From: Fodinicola feengrottensis
GTDB taxonomy: Bacteria; Actinomycetota; Actinomycetes; Mycobacteriales; HKI-0501
Direction of reading: 5' to 3'
DNA length: 64,000 bases
Assembly (NCBI RefSeq): GCF_010993775.1
Contig: NZ_WOTO01000016.1
Span: 1-64,000 of the forward strand
In this document: one piece after another, positions 19,217 to 30,419 of the stretch
How positions within the stretch are numbered: position 1 is the first letter of the stretch
Layout: each line of letters opens with the position of its first letter
Notes under the pieces: model-generated
Told to the model about the DNA's origin: nothing
What the model saw: the letters and a program-made list of their open reading frames with translations, nothing else
Database searches by the model: none
Position numbers and translations under genes: made by a program

Positions 19217-19226
19217 GCCGTTCTTC

Positions 19227-20036
19227 TCATTGGTGGCCCCGCGTGAGCAGGTCGATGGCGTCGGGCAGGTTCGTGGCTTGTTGGACGCCGTTCGGTAGTC
19301 GCTCGGGGTCCCATCCGGGACCGGCGGCGACAAGGGTGTCCAGGTGAGCGCGCAGCGCGCGCAACGCGCCGACTCGTGCCGTACGACTGGTCTGTGCCCA
19401 GAGCAATGCAGCCGAAATCTCCACGCGGGCGGCCGCCGAGACGAGGGCGTCGGTGGGCACATTGGCCCCCAACACGCGGCTGGCTGTCCCGATCTCCGTC
19501 AAGGGCGCGCGGACCGCTTCCATGGCCAGGGTGTGTTGCTCGCCGGCCGGGCAGGCAAGTAGGACCGCTGCCGCCTGGTTTTCGCGGGGCGGTGCGACCG
19601 GCACCGCCTGGTGCAGGCTTGCCTGAATCGCCCACGACAGCAGATGTTCAGCCTCGATGCACTCCGCGTCGTCAGCCGATGGCTCGCTGATGGCGGCCAT
19701 CGCCGGAAGGCACAGTTGTTGCCAGGTACGTACCACCCCGTGCTGCTCGAAAGCATCCTGCAGAAGGTCGACGGCAGTGGCCGTGTCCACCCGTCGTGGG
19801 GCAGTCGAGACGACGGTGACCAAGGCCCGCCAGTCATAGGGAACCATGAGTTGATCGGCGCTGTCAGAGGTCTGGGGTGCTGACTGTTGGGCGGCGCGTA
19901 CGGTGGCCGCTGCCATCGCCGGTGGCGTACCAGCGGCGACCAGGCTTTGCATGTGTTGCAGCGCCTGCAGGTCTCGTGTTGTGTAACGGCGATGGCGCCC
20001 GGCTTCCACATTCGGCGTCCACCGGTATGTACTCAC
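19227..20036 (-). pseudogene. MerR-type regulator with B12-binding-like domain, N-terminus lost
   Basis: The protein now starts at a GTG inside the IS66 fragment. Only the last part of the MerR winged helix (GRHRRYTTRDLQALQHMQSL) is left; about 40-45 residues of the DNA-reading helix-turn-helix are missing. The C-terminal half resembles the cobalamin-binding-like domain of CarH/LitR regulators: IEAEHLLSWAIQASLHQAVP, VLLACPAGEQHTLAMEAVRA and RVLGANVPTDALVSAAARVE. CarH-type proteins bind adenosylcobalamin and respond to light; the AEH motif here could be the cobalt ligand. Without its DNA-binding helix it should not bind an operator. Confidence 0.65.
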
Positions 20037-20437
20037 TGATTACCGCGCACGACCGGCGCGGAGTCCAAGCGATGGACGCCGCTGGCGTGCTACCCACGTT
20101 CACCGGAGTCGCCGTGCACGACGCGTGGGCGCCGTATGACACCCACACCAGCGCGGTGCACGCACTGTGTGGCGCCCACGTCTTGCGAGAATGGCAGGCC
20201 ATCACTGAACAGACCGACCAGGCCGCGTGGTGTTGGGCCAGGCAAGCCGTGCATGCGCTACGGGAGATCAAAAAGCTCGTAGACACACAACTGGCCGCCA
20301 CGCCCGTGTCGCTGACCGGCATGGACGGCCACACGCTGACCGAACTGGTGCACCGGCTCCAGTCCGCAGCCGCTATCGGCGCGAACCAGACCTGGGAGCG
20401 GTCAAAGGCACCAATGGCCAAAGCCCCCGCGCTGGCC
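20022..20437 (+). mobile_element. IS66-type transposase fragment
   Basis: About 138 residues of an IS66 DDE transposase, beginning inside the domain: YSLITAHDRRGVQAMDAAGV, PTFTGVAVHDAWAPYDTHTS and AVHALCGAHVLREWQAITEQ, where D and the CGAH-x-x-RE-x-Q segment are conserved. Both ends are missing. The left edge cuts into the MerR gene and the right edge ends at a GCCCGTGC tract from which the 171-bp repeat continues. No terminal repeats are visible, so this is a relic of an insertion followed by deletion. Confidence 0.7.
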
Positions 20438-20608
20438 CGTGCCGAGGTGTTACACGCGCCAGGGCGCGCTGAGTGGCTGAAGCAGGCTTTGACCTCTTCC
20501 GATGGCTTGCAGTGCAGCGTCGGGTTGGAGTTTCTCACCACCTTTCCGGACGAGGTGCCCGCCCTGCTCGACCAGTTGTTTCCGTTGGCCATCTCCCACA
20601 GCACTGGG
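20438..20608 (+). repeat. 171-bp repeat, copy A (partner at 39122-39292)
   Basis: Matches 39122-39292 over 171 bases with two differences by eye. In copy B the segment encodes part of an HEAT-like protein (VLHAPGRAEWLKQALTSS); here it is joined in frame to the transposase fragment and followed by unrelated sequence. It is thus a cut-out piece of that passenger gene. Confidence 0.85.
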
Positions 20609-20759
20609 CCTGCGGCGTGGGAGGTGTGGACTATCGCGTACATCGAGCAGTGGTCGCGCCGCGTTTGCCAGAGGCGTTACTCGTCCCGTGACGGATCCGT
20701 ACTTTGGCGGCGGTGTTGTGGCTGTAGATGGAAATCCGACACGGAGACGCGGTGTTTTC

Positions 20760-21897
20760 TTACCATTCTGCGAAACTGCCGTCTGGGTAGTTCCAGGTCG
20801 GTGACCCTGGTTCGAGTGGGCCGTGGTTGACGGCGGAGCGTACGGCGTCCTCGTTCACCTCGATGCCGAGGCCTGGGCCGGTCAGTCGGGGTAGGTGGCC
20901 GTCGACTGGTGTGAGCGGGCCGGAGTCGGTGAGGATCGAGGTGGTGGCGTTCGGGCCGAGGTGCAGGTTCAGGGACTGTTCCTGGGCGTAGAAGTTCGGT
21001 ACGGGCGAAGGCGAGTTGCAGGCACGCGGCCAGCGCCACCGGGCCGATTGGTGAATGCGGGGCGATCTGGGCGTCGTACGTCTCGGCCTGGGTGGCGATG
21101 CGGAAGCATTCGGTGATGCCGCCGGCGTGGCTGAGGTCCGGTTGGACGATGGCCACGCCTGCTTCCAGTACGCGGCGGAAGTCCGTTCTGGAGTAGAGCC
21201 GTTCGCCGACGGCGAGTGGGACCGGCGAGCAGTTGACCAGTGAGCCGAGCTGGTCGCTGTGCTCGGGGCGCAGCGGTTCCTCCACAAAGGCGATGCCCAG
21301 CGGCGCCAGCAGCGGGAGCAGCCGCCGAGACTGCGGGACCGAGCTGCGTCCGTGCAGGTCCAGGCCAATGTCGACGCTGCCGCCCACGGCCTCGCGTACG
21401 GCGGCCAGGTCCGCCAGCATCGGGTCTGGCGACTCCAGGAAACCGATCTGGTGCTGGGGCGCGACCTTGATCAGGGTGATGCCGGCGGCGGCGTGTTCGC
21501 GTGCCCGTCGCGGGTCGCCGGTCCGGTCGGACGCGTTCGCATGGGCGTAGATTCGGGCGCTGTCGCGGGTCGGGCCGCCGAGCAGTTCGTGGACCGGGAC
21601 ACCGTGCCAGCGGCCCTTGATGTCCCATAGTGCTTGGTCGAGGCCGGCGACCGCGGATGAGAGCACTGGTCCGCCGCGGTAGAAGCCGCCGCGGGCGAGG
21701 GTCTGCCACAGGGCGGTGATCCGGAGTGGGTTCGCGCCGAGGAGATGGTCGGTCATGCGTTCTACGGCGGCGGCGACGGTCCGGACCCAGTTCTCGAGTG
21801 TGCACTCGCCCCAGCCCGCCACCCCCTCGTCCGTGGAGACCTTCACCAGTGCGTGCCGGTTGGTGAGCACGAACGTCTCGACGGCGGTGATCCGCAT
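20760..21897 (-). pseudogene. Mandelate racemase/enolase superfamily enzyme, galactonate-dehydratase-like, one frameshift
   Basis: About 379 residues from ATG 21897. Enolase-superfamily features: N-terminal capping domain (MRITAVETFVLTNRHALVKV, then DQALWDIKGRW), a catalytic lysine in ITLIKVAPQ, metal ligands in IGLDLHGR (D), FVEEPLRPE (E) and AVGERLYSR (E), and H-based catalysis in APHSPIGPVALA. GalD-like dehydratases remove water from sugar acids such as D-galactonate. The last 78 residues (NFYAQEQSLNLHLGPN to SPTWNYPDGSFAEW) lie in a second frame joining near 20995. Last gene of the sugar operon; ATG overlaps the stop of the epimerase gene. Confidence 0.8.
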
Positions 21898-22720
21898 CAG
21901 TCCCGCCTCCCGGTGTGGATCGACTCTCGCGGCTGGAAGCCCAGCAGCTCTCGGGCCCGCAAGGTGTAAACCAACGGCTCCGTGCCGGTGAATGCCCGCG
22001 ACACGGGACTCTGGGAGCGTACGTGTCCACGAGTTGCTGGGTCGGCATGTCGAGGAGGGTGTCCTGGGCGCTGAGTCCGATGACGTATGCGCCTTTGATC
22101 TGGGCGACCAGCGCGGCGGCGATTGCCCGCGCGGCGTCGTCGGCCGTCAGGTACGCCCAGCCCGTGCGCATCATCTGAGCCGGGTGCCGTGCGACAGACT
22201 TGGCGATGTTGATCAGCTCGGTACGCGGTTTGACCAGCGGGAACCGCAGTGCAACCACGTCCAGGCCCCAGGTGCGCGCGGCCATCTCGGCGGACAGCTC
22301 GTCGACCTGTTTGGACAGTGAGTACGCGTCGCCGATGTAGGTCGGCAGGTCCTCGTCCAGCGGGAAGTACGCTGGGAGCGGGCCGTGCGGGTTCAGGGCG
22401 ATGCCGGGCGCGTTGATGCTCGATGCCAGCACCACGCGAGACACGCCGTGTTCGGCAGCCTGCGCGAGCACGGTGAACGTGGACACGACGTTGTTGCTGA
22501 ACACCCGGCGGGGTGTGCCCAGCGTGGGATGGGGCAGTGCGGCCAGGTGCACCACGGCGTCGCAGTCTTGGACCGCCGCGCCGACCGCGGCTTCGTCCGT
22601 CGCGTCCACCGCCACGGACCCGGCACGGTCCAGCGTCCGCACCGTGTCGCCTTGGCCGACCAGGTGGCGTACGGCGGCTTGACCGATGCCGCCGCTCGCG
22701 CCGGTGACCAGCACTCTCAT
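21897..22720 (-). pseudogene. NAD-dependent epimerase/dehydratase (extended SDR), one frameshift
   Basis: About 275 residues. It begins MRVLVTGASGGIGQAAVRHL (GxxGxxG Rossmann motif), then VVHLAALPHPTLG and VVLASSINAPG, with the catalytic Y-x-x-x-K in AYSLSKQVDELS. This fits a sugar or uronate dehydrogenase or a nucleotide-sugar epimerase acting on the imported sugar. The C-terminal 35 residues (SRAFTGTEPLVYTLRARELL) are in a second frame joining near 22010. Its ATG overlaps the stop of the upstream permease, and its stop overlaps the ATG of the enolase-type gene, so translation is coupled. Substrate not decidable. Confidence 0.78.
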
Positions 22721-23597
22721 TTCACCGCTCCCTGCGTCATTCCCTGTACCACCTGGCGTTGGAAGATCAGGAACAGCAGGAAAAGCGGCAGGGCGCCCAG
22801 CAGCGCCGCCGGGAACAGCTGGGTCGGCTGCAGGGTGTGCGGGTCGGCGAACGAGTACGCGTTGGCCATGACCGTGCTTTTGCCCGGGTCCTGCAGGAAC
22901 ACCAGTGGCACCACCAGGTTGTTCCACACCTGTAGTGACACGAAGGTTAGAAGTGTGCCGGTGATCGGCCGCATCAGCGGGAACACGATGACGAAAACGT
23001 ACGGAACGGGCCGCATCCGTCGAGCGCCGCGGCCTCCTCCAGGTCGAGCGGGATCTGCCGGACGAAGCTGGTGTAGAAGAACACCGACACCGGCAGGTTG
23101 AGCGCGGTGTAGATGAAAATCAGCCCGAGGTGGGTGTTCAGCAGGCCGAGGTCGCGCATCAGCAAATACAGTGGCGAGATGAGGACGAACAGCGGAATTG
23201 TCAGGCCGACCGCAAAAAGCCGGTAGACCAGCGAGCTGAGATGCGAGGTCAGCCGGCCAAGTGGATAGCTCGCCATCGCCCCGATAATCGACACCACGGC
23301 GCACGACCCGGCGGTGAGCACGACGGTGTTCAGCACGCTGCTGACGTAGTGGATCTGGTTGATCGAGATCACGTAGTTCTCGATCGTGAACGCCCTTGGC
23401 CACCCCAGCGGCGCGCGGGCAAGGTCAGCGGCCGTACGGAAAGACGCGAGCAGCGTGAACAGGAAAGGCGAGGTGAACGCGACCGCGGCGAGCACGACCA
23501 CCACATCGAACACCACGCCACGCGGCCTGCCGCGGCGCTTGCGTCCATTGCGGACCGAGTCGACTTTCTCCGCTGCACGGACGGATATCTCGGTCAC
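22717..23597 (-). pseudogene. ABC sugar permease, MalG/UgpE-like, one frameshift
   Basis: A six-helix inner-membrane permease of about 293 residues. N-terminus from GTG 23597: VVVVLAAVAFTSPFLFTLLA is the first helix. The EAA loop is IPLDLEEAAALDGCGPFRTF, which contacts the shared ATPase. The C-terminal 90 residues (VFVIVFPLMRPITGTLLTFV and QVVQGMTQGAVK) are in a second frame joining near 23003. The start overlaps the stop of the first permease, and the stop overlaps the epimerase start. No ATP-binding subunit is encoded in this operon, so it probably uses an MsiK-type ATPase from elsewhere, as is usual in actinomycetes. Confidence 0.82.
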
Positions 23598-24473
23598 AGC
23601 GCACGCTCCCGTCGCCGCAGCAGTACACTTGCGGCCGTCGACACGACCATCACGAGCACCAGCAGCAGCATCGCTGTCGCAGCACCCATCGCGAAGTCGC
23701 TGTTGTTGAAGATGTCCCGGTAGATCACCAGAGCAAGGGTGTTGGTCGAGTCCACGGGTCCGCCGCCAGTGAGCACGAGCGGGAAGTCGAAGACGCCGAG
23801 CGAGCCGATCAGGCTGAGGGTGACGTTCACGGTCAGCGCCGGTGCGAGCATCGGCCATTCCACCCGGCGAAAACGCTGCCACCGGTTCGCGCCGTCGATG
23901 ACGGCCGCGTCCAGTAGTTCGCTGGGAATGCCTGCATAGCCGGCCAGGAAGATCACGCACGAGTAGCCGACGAACATCCAGATGTTGACCGCGGCGGGCG
24001 ACCGCGTAGAGCGCGATTGACGGGTCACCGAGCCAGATCTTCTGGAGCGCCTGCAGCCCGAGCTCACCGAGTGCGGTGTTGATGCCGCCGTCCGGCCGGT
24101 AGAGGTACGACCAGATGAACGACGCCATCACCGGCGAGATCAGCGCGGGCAGCAACAGCAGGCTGCTGACCGTACGTCGGATGCGGACCCGATAGGCGAG
24201 CGCCGACGCGGCGAGCAGGCCGAGGGTCAGTTGAACGACAAGGACCACCGCCGCATAAATGACGGTGTGCGCGAGCGCGTGCATCGCCGTCGCGTCCTGA
24301 AACAGCGTCTTGTATTGCTTGAGCCCGACGAAATTGCTGACCGGGCCGCCCAGGTTGTCGGTAAAGCTGAGCAGCACCCCGCGAACCAGGGGATACAGCA
24401 CGAACACCCCGTACACGGCAAGCGCCGGCAGCAGGAACAGGATCGCCGTGAGTCGACCGCGTCGGCGGAACAC
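23594..24473 (-). pseudogene. ABC sugar permease, MalF/UgpA-like, one frameshift
   Basis: About 293 residues with the first helix ILFLLPALAVYGVFVLYPLV, further helices through VRIRRTVSSLLLLPALISPV, and the EAA loop ELLDAAVIDGANRWQRFRRV in the second frame. The frames join near 24000 (ending SIALYAV, continuing AAVNIWMFVGYSCVIFLAGY). Works as a heterodimer with the next permease. It starts 15 bases after the binding-protein gene. The GP-x-x-ST-N turn (GGGPVDSTNTLALV) common to the family is present. Confidence 0.82.
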
Positions 24474-24488
24474 GTGTGTTTTCCGTTC

Positions 24489-25768
24489 TTAGGAGTTGGC
24501 GGGTTTTGCCGCGTTCTGGATGGCGGTCAGGGTGGCCGTCACGTCGGCCTTGCCGAGCAGGAAGTTCTGCAGGATCGACCGGATCTTGGTCTCCGGCGCG
24601 GCCAGGTTCCAGGTGTTCGTCGGAAAGAGCGCGAACCGCTTGGTGGCGTACGCGTCGGCCATGGTGGCCAGCAGCGGATCGGCCCCGGCGGTGCTGGCTC
24701 CGAACGGGCTGATGGCGACCTCCGCGGACAGGTACGGCGCGAGGTTCTGCGAGCTCGACCAGAAGTCGACGTACTGCTTGGCCGCGTCCTGTTGCGAGCT
24801 GCGCGCGTTGACCGCCCACATCGTGCCAGGGAACAGCAGTGCGCTCGGCTTGACGCCCACTTTGCCGCCTGGCCACGGGACGAACGCCAGCTTGAACGGC
24901 GCCTTCTTGAGCGCGCGGCCGCGGACCACGAGCCGCCCGCGAAAAACGCGGACTTGCCGGCGAGGAAGTCCGGCTGGCCGGTGGTCGCCTCGTCGGTCCC
25001 GACGGCGTTCTTGAAGTCGACGTATCCGTTCGTACCGAGCTGCTGGATCTGCTGGAGCGGCTCCCTGAATGACTGTGGGAAGGTCACTTTGCCCTGCAGG
25101 AACTGCTGATCCCAGTTCGGGTTGTCCTGGTAGACGGTGGTCGCGGCGGACATCAGCATCACGAACTCGGCCATGTAGCCCTGCGCGTCTGGGAACGAAT
25201 AGCCGGGCTGGCCGGCCGCCTTGAGCTTGCCGAGAGCCGCCAGGAACGCCGGGAAGTCGGTGGGCGGTGCGGTGACGCCGGCCTTCGCGAGGATGTCCAG
25301 GTTCACGTAGACGCCGACCGGGCTCAGTTCCATCGGCGAGGCGAGGACCTTGTCCTGGTAGCTGACAAACGACTTCACCGCCGGCGAGATGCTGGCGGCC
25401 CAGCTGCGCTGCCCGAGGTCGGCGAAGTAGCCGGACTTGCCCCAGATCTGCACCTTCTGCGGGTCGACCATGACCACGTCCGCAGCGTTGCCGGCGAGCA
25501 GCTGCGACTGGATCTTCTGCTGATAGACGTCGTTGGGTGGGACATAACTGAAGTCGAGCTTGATCTTCGGGTGGGACTTCTGGAATGCCGCGTTGATCTG
25601 CGCCACGTTGGCCGGCTCGGCGCCGCCGCCCTTCCAGCCCACCACGTGCAGGGTCGTGGTGCCGTCGGAGCTGGCGCCCGAACCGCACGCGGCCAGGGAC
25701 GGGGCAAGGGACGCGGCGACGGCGAGTGCGGCCACCGCCAGGCCGAGTGGACGACGGAGTTTGCGCAT
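24489..25768 (-). pseudogene. Sugar ABC transporter substrate-binding lipoprotein, one frameshift
   Basis: About 426 residues. The lipoprotein signal ends ASLAPSLAACGSG, so the mature protein is anchored at the cysteine. Domain 1 starts TTLHVVGWKGGGAEPANVAQ, and TMWAVNARSSQQDAAKQYVD and PETKIRSILQNFLLGKADVT lie near the C-terminus. The family (extracellular solute-binding protein type 1) binds mono- to oligosaccharides. The frame changes near 24935, between GGSWSAAA and GRALKKAPFKLAFVPWPG. It follows the secreted glycosidase by 33 bases and precedes both permeases, so the glycosidase product is likely its ligand. Confidence 0.82.
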
Positions 25769-25800
25769 GCCAGGACCTTTCAAAACGAGGTGAGGGAGAG

Positions 25801-28582
25801 CTAGGCCGGATAGATGCCGACGGCGTCGTACACCATCCAGGAGCCGCTGGTCTTGTCGATCGTGATCGTGTTCCGGCCGGCCACCAGCCGCGCGGCCGGC
25901 AGTGTCACGGTGAACTGGGTGGGCTGGACGCCCGAGTCGAGCGCGCTGCCGGCCGAATAGCCGGCGCCGCTGCCGCTGGGCAACACGACGGTCGTGGCCG
26001 CTCCCCCGTTGAGTGCGACGGCGACCGTGCCGGGCGCGGTGTTGTGGGTGTCCAGCAGGAACACGACCAGCCGCAGGTCCGCGGCCGGGACAGCCGTGAG
26101 AGCGAAGGCCAGGGTGCATCGGTGTACGCGGCTGCCGGCCCAGCCGTCGTCCGGACCGGGGTGAATGTACGACCACGACTGCGCCGGGTCGTCGGTGCCG
26201 GCAGTGACGGTCACGTCGTTCGGGAACCGGATCGAGTAGTCGGCATAGCCGGCGGGCGCGAGAGCGAACTCGTGGTCGGTCCAGTCCGCGACCCCGACAG
26301 TGGCCAGCGCATCCGCGGGCACGTCCAGTACGACGACGGCTGTCACGAGCCGGGCTACTTGCCCCTTACCTACGGTCACCGCAGTGATGATGGTGTTGCG
26401 ACCGGCAACCAGCGAGCCGAGCGGTACGGCGGTGACTTTGTCGACTCGCTGGCCGCGGGCCGCTGTGACGCGGGTTTCCTTGCCCAGGCTGGTGAACACC
26501 GCATTGACCGGCGCGATGCCCGCGGTGTTGTCCACGACGTACGCGAGGGTCACAGTCTCGTCGGCGGTACGGACCACCGCCGGTGCGGTCACGTCGAAGC
26601 GGCCGCTGGCCACAGCCGCCGCGCCCGTACGCACGTACACCGGAGCACCCGTGAGAGTCAGGTGGACCCTGCCGTCGAGTGGCGTGAGCCGCGTCCTGCC
26701 GCCCGTGACGTCGACGACGTCGATCGGCGTGTCGCTCGGCAACGCGACCGCCGTACGCGGGTCGGTGCTCCACAGGACCGAGACGCTGTCGCGCCGGTCG
26801 GCGAACACGTAATCGCGGATCGCGCCGGTGGCGTTTTGGCTGTGCAGCGTACGTCCGGTCAGCATCCGGATGGCGACCGCGTACGCCGCGTAGACCGGCC
26901 GCGGAGTGTACGAGTCGGCGCCGATTTCGTTGAGCAGCCCGAAGTTCTGGTCGCCGATGAGGTCGTACCAGAAGAATTTCTCGACACCGCCGGCAAATCC
27001 GAGGACTAGACCGCGGACCAGATAACCGGCGGCCGTCAGCCCGTCCCGCAGCGACCAGCCCAGCTCGGATATCCACACCGGCTTGGCCTTGCCGCCGTTG
27101 TACTGCGCCGTGAGCGCGGCGACCTCGCGTTCGGACCCGTCGATCGGGTCCGGCGACTCTGGGACACCGACATACGGGTGATTCGACACCGCGTCCAGGT
27201 GCGCCATCCCGCCGGCGTCGAACACGGCCTTCATCCAGTCGACGGCGGTGCCGTACGTGACGCCGCCGACGACCACGATCGACGGGGCGACGGCCTTGAC
27301 CGCCGTGTACGTCTTTTCCAGCAGTGCCGCGTAATATTTCGGGTCACCACTGGCTGGGCCGGTGGTGAACCAGCCGGCGTTGAATTCGTTGAAGACCTCG
27401 ACCGCGGTGAACTGCTGGCCGAAACGCCGGACCACAGCGGTGGCGTACGCGGCGAAGGCCGCTCGGCCCGCGTCCGTGTATGGCGTGCGGCCGCCGTCGT
27501 ATTTGGCGTTGGCGTAGTCCAAAATCGGCAGCGGATGAATACCGTTTCGGGCTAGCGCTGCGAAAAACGGCGAGTACGTGTCGAAGGTGTACCCGGTGAT
27601 CAGCCCGCGCTCGAAGCTCGGGTTGGTCAGCAGGTTCAGGCTCGAACCCTCAACCGTGACCCGCGCGTCGTCCAACCACGCGGCACCGGTGACATCACTG
27701 GAAAGCAGTCGGAACGTCACAACCGACTCGGACCCGGTGGTGTACCGGAACGTGACCCGCGTCCAGTCGAACGTGCCCGTTGGCGCGTCGACCCGCGCGC
27801 CCCAGTCCGGCCGTACGGTGAACTGCAGCGCCTTGACGTTTTCGCCCTTCACCCACGCGTCGAACACATAAGTCGTGTTGGCGCGGACAGTCACCTGCTG
27901 GGAGATCGTCGCGTAGAAGTTGTCCTTGATGGGCGAACGGTTGACGATCTTCACCGATGCGCGGCCCGAGTGCGCGACGGTCGGATCCAGCTCGACGGTC
28001 GCGTCGGCCTGATAGGTGTCGGGCGTCCAGCCAGCCAGCGGCGGTGGCTCGATCTCGGTCCAGGTCAGGTCCGTACGCGCCCAGGTGATGCCGAGCGCGA
28101 CCATCAGCGGCACCGACGCCAGCGGCGGCAGGTGGGTGTTGGCGCCGAACGGCGAGTCGGCCGGCAGCCGGTACGGCGCCAACACCGCGAACGAGCTGGT
28201 GTGCCGCCTCCCGCGACTCGCCACCACCTCGAGGGTGTAGTAACCGTTGCCAGCGTTGACCTCCACGGTCGCGCGGCCGCCATGGCCCCGGGCGCTTCCG
28301 GTCTGCGCGATGCCACCCCAAACGTCCCTCACCGTCCACCCGATCGCGTCGGCCTGGACCGAGACAGCGAAGCGCTGGGTGCGTACGCCGACAAACACCG
28401 ACCCGTACGACGCCGGGCTGACCGTGATCCCACCGACGTCAGGGGTTTCCGGCGAAACGGTGGTCGCGGCGAAAGCCGGGCCGCCGTTTGCCCACGAGAA
28501 ACGCGAAGGCGGCGGTGGCCAGCGAGCCGGCGAGCAGGCCGCGCCGGGACACCGACGTGGGCTCGTCGTTCCGATCGTTCAT
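25801..28582 (-). pseudogene. Tat-secreted clan GH-A glycoside hydrolase with inserted carbohydrate-binding module, one frameshift
   Basis: About 925 residues. ATG 28582 starts a Tat signal (PTSVSRRGLLAGSLATAAFA); the frame then changes near 28485. The rest is intact. The TIM barrel is of the GH5/GH39-like clan A type: GITWARTDLTWTEIEPPP (beta-1), AVEVFNEFNAGW (acid/base E) and KPVWISELGW (nucleophile E). Between beta-1 and beta-2 there is an inserted sandwich domain (residues about 170-300: GRASVKIVNRSPIKDNF, YVFDAWVKGENV, AAWLDDARVTVEG) typical of CBM4/9-type modules. After the barrel are two further beta domains with ADETVTLAYVVDN and AGRNTITIDKTSG. It should cleave an extracellular plant polysaccharide; sugar unknown. 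First gene of the minus-strand sugar operon. Confidence 0.78.
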
Positions 28583-28626
28583 GGCAGTCCACCTCATGAC
28601 CTCACCGACTGGCTCGCCGCACGCAC

Positions 28627-28638
28627 GTTATCGGTAAC
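28627..28638. promoter_or_regulatory. LacI-type operator, copy 1 (GTTATCGGTAAC)
   Basis: GTTATCGGTAAC with GTTA/TAAC half-sites, lying in the 123-base gap between the glycosidase operon (minus) and the isomerase operon (plus) which also encodes a LacI regulator. An identical site is 47 bases downstream. Binding is inferred. Confidence 0.65.
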
Positions 28639-28673
28639 ACGAAAGGTACGCAATACTTACAGGTAGCCTTGGC

Positions 28674-28685
28674 GTTATCGGTAAC
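28674..28685. promoter_or_regulatory. LacI-type operator, copy 2 (GTTATCGGTAAC)
   Basis: Identical to copy 1, 47 bases away, 20 bases before the GTG start of the isomerase-like gene. The spacing would put the two dimers on opposite faces or allow looping. A partial CGATAA match follows. Confidence 0.65.
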
Positions 28686-28705
28686 TTTCGATAAGGTTCT
28701 GAGCC

Positions 28706-30419
28706 GTGTCGACTTCGTCCGCGTACGACCCCCAGCCGCATTACCCACCCGCCACCGGCTCGGTCCGGCTCGGCTGGGCCGCCGCCGCCGCGACCCTGCC
28801 GGCCACCACCCGAGTCCTCGCGATCGACGGTCCAGCGGTGCTCGACTGGGACCGTGCGGCCAAAGCGGTGGCCACCGAACTGTCCGCGCGCGGTCCCGTC
28901 GACGTGGTCGACCTGCGCGAAGCCGGTCTGCCGTGGGACGAAGTGGAACGCCGTACCCAGTCGGCGGCACTCGCTGACGACCCGCATTTTGAGATGCTCG
29001 CCGACGGGACCCTGGCCGACCTGCTCGACGATCAGAAGGAGCCGGGTCCGGCCGCGGGCCTGCGCGTACTCATTGGACCGGGCGCGGCCGCCGTGGGCAA
29101 CCCGGACGTGCTGTGGTGGGCCGACCTGCCCAAGCGCCACGCCGAGGCGGCCGTGGTGGCCGGCACCGGGCGCAACCTGTTCGCCCCCGCCAACCACCGC
29201 CCGACCACCCGCCGGCTGTTCTACGTCGACTGGCCGCTGCTGGACCGGCACCGGGACACGTACGTGAACCGGGTCGACCTGTGGCTGGACACCCGTGACG
29301 CCGAGAACCCGGCCTGGCTGGACGGCCACGCGCTGCGCGCCACCTGCGCCGCCCTCGCGCGGCGGCCACACCGGACCCGCCCGACGTTCAACACCACCCC
29401 GTGGGGCGGCCAGTGGGGCAAGCGGGAACTGGGACACAACCCGCAAGCCCACAACAGCGCGCTCGGCTACGAACTGATCGCCCCGGAGAGCGGCGGCGTG
29501 CTGGTTGGCACGTCGCCGGAGGTCGCCGTCGAAGTCCCGTTCCAGCTGCTCGCGACGCTCGCCCCGGTGGACCTGCTCGGTACGCACGTGTACGACCGGT
29601 TCGGCACCTCGTTCCCCATCCGGTTCGACTACCTGGACACCGTCGACGGCGGAAACCTGTCCGTACACTGCCATCCCCAGTCCAGGTACATGCGCGAGGT
29701 GTTCGGGTGGCCGTACACCCAGCACGAGACCTACTACGTGATGGTCGGAAGCGAACAGAACACGATTTTCCTCGGCCTACGGGAAGAAACGTCCATCGCC
29801 GAGTTCCACCAGAGCGCCCACCGAGCAGATCACGACGGCGTCGAGTTCGAGATCGAACGGTTCGTCCAAACCTTCCCCGCGACCCCCACACCAACTGTTC
29901 CTCATCCCCGGCGGCACCCCACACGGCAGCGGCCGCGGCAACGTCGTTCTGGAGGTCAGCGCGACCCCGTACCTGTATTCGCTGCGCTTCTACGACTGGC
30001 TGCGCCGCGACAGCTCCGACCGGCAACGGCCAGTGCACGTCGAGCACGCCTTTCACAACCTCGACCCCGAACGCGCCGGCGCGGCAGTGGCCGACAACCT
30101 CGTCCAGCAGCCACGACGCGTGGCCGCTGGCAACGGCTGGCACGAGGAACTCATCGGGCAGCTGCCCGAGATGTTCTTCGAGGTACGCAGGCTGCACGTC
30201 GAACCGGGCGCGAGCGCACCACAAGACACGAATGGCCGGTTCCACGTACTGAACGTGGTGGACGGCGAACGCGTGATACTCGTTACCGAGAACGGGGACG
30301 AGCATGAGCTCGGGTACGCCGAGACCATCGTCGTACCAGCCTCCGTCGGCCCGTACGACGTACGCGGCCTCGGCGGCAGCCCAGCACGGGTGGTGAAAGC
30401 AAACGTGACGGGGATATGA
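28706..30419 (+). pseudogene. Class I mannose-6-phosphate-isomerase-like protein, one frameshift
   Basis: About 570 residues from GTG 28706. The N-terminal half has a P-loop-lacking nucleotidyl-like region (LRVLIGPGAAAVGNPDVLWW; GRNLFAPANHRPTTRRLFYV); the C-terminal half is a cupin like phosphomannose isomerase (IRFDYLDTVDGGNLSVHCHP, QLFLIPGGTPHGSGRG with metal-binding histidines, LRFYDWLRR). The frame shift is near 29890, in a C-rich run. It would isomerise a hexose(-6-phosphate) released inside the cell. The stop overlaps the LacI start (ATGA). Confidence 0.7.

Noticed and set aside
20969..22927. 652-residue open frame over the epimerase and dehydratase
   Set aside because: It is an artefact of a frameshift that runs from the epimerase into the wrong frame of the enolase-type gene; the true gene boundaries are overlapping ATG/TGA at 21897.
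24231..25109. 292-residue plus-strand open frame
   Set aside because: Antisense to the permease and binding-protein genes; no domain.
25726..27009. 427-residue plus-strand open frame
   Set aside because: Antisense shadow of the glycosidase gene; glycine/arginine/valine-rich without domain.
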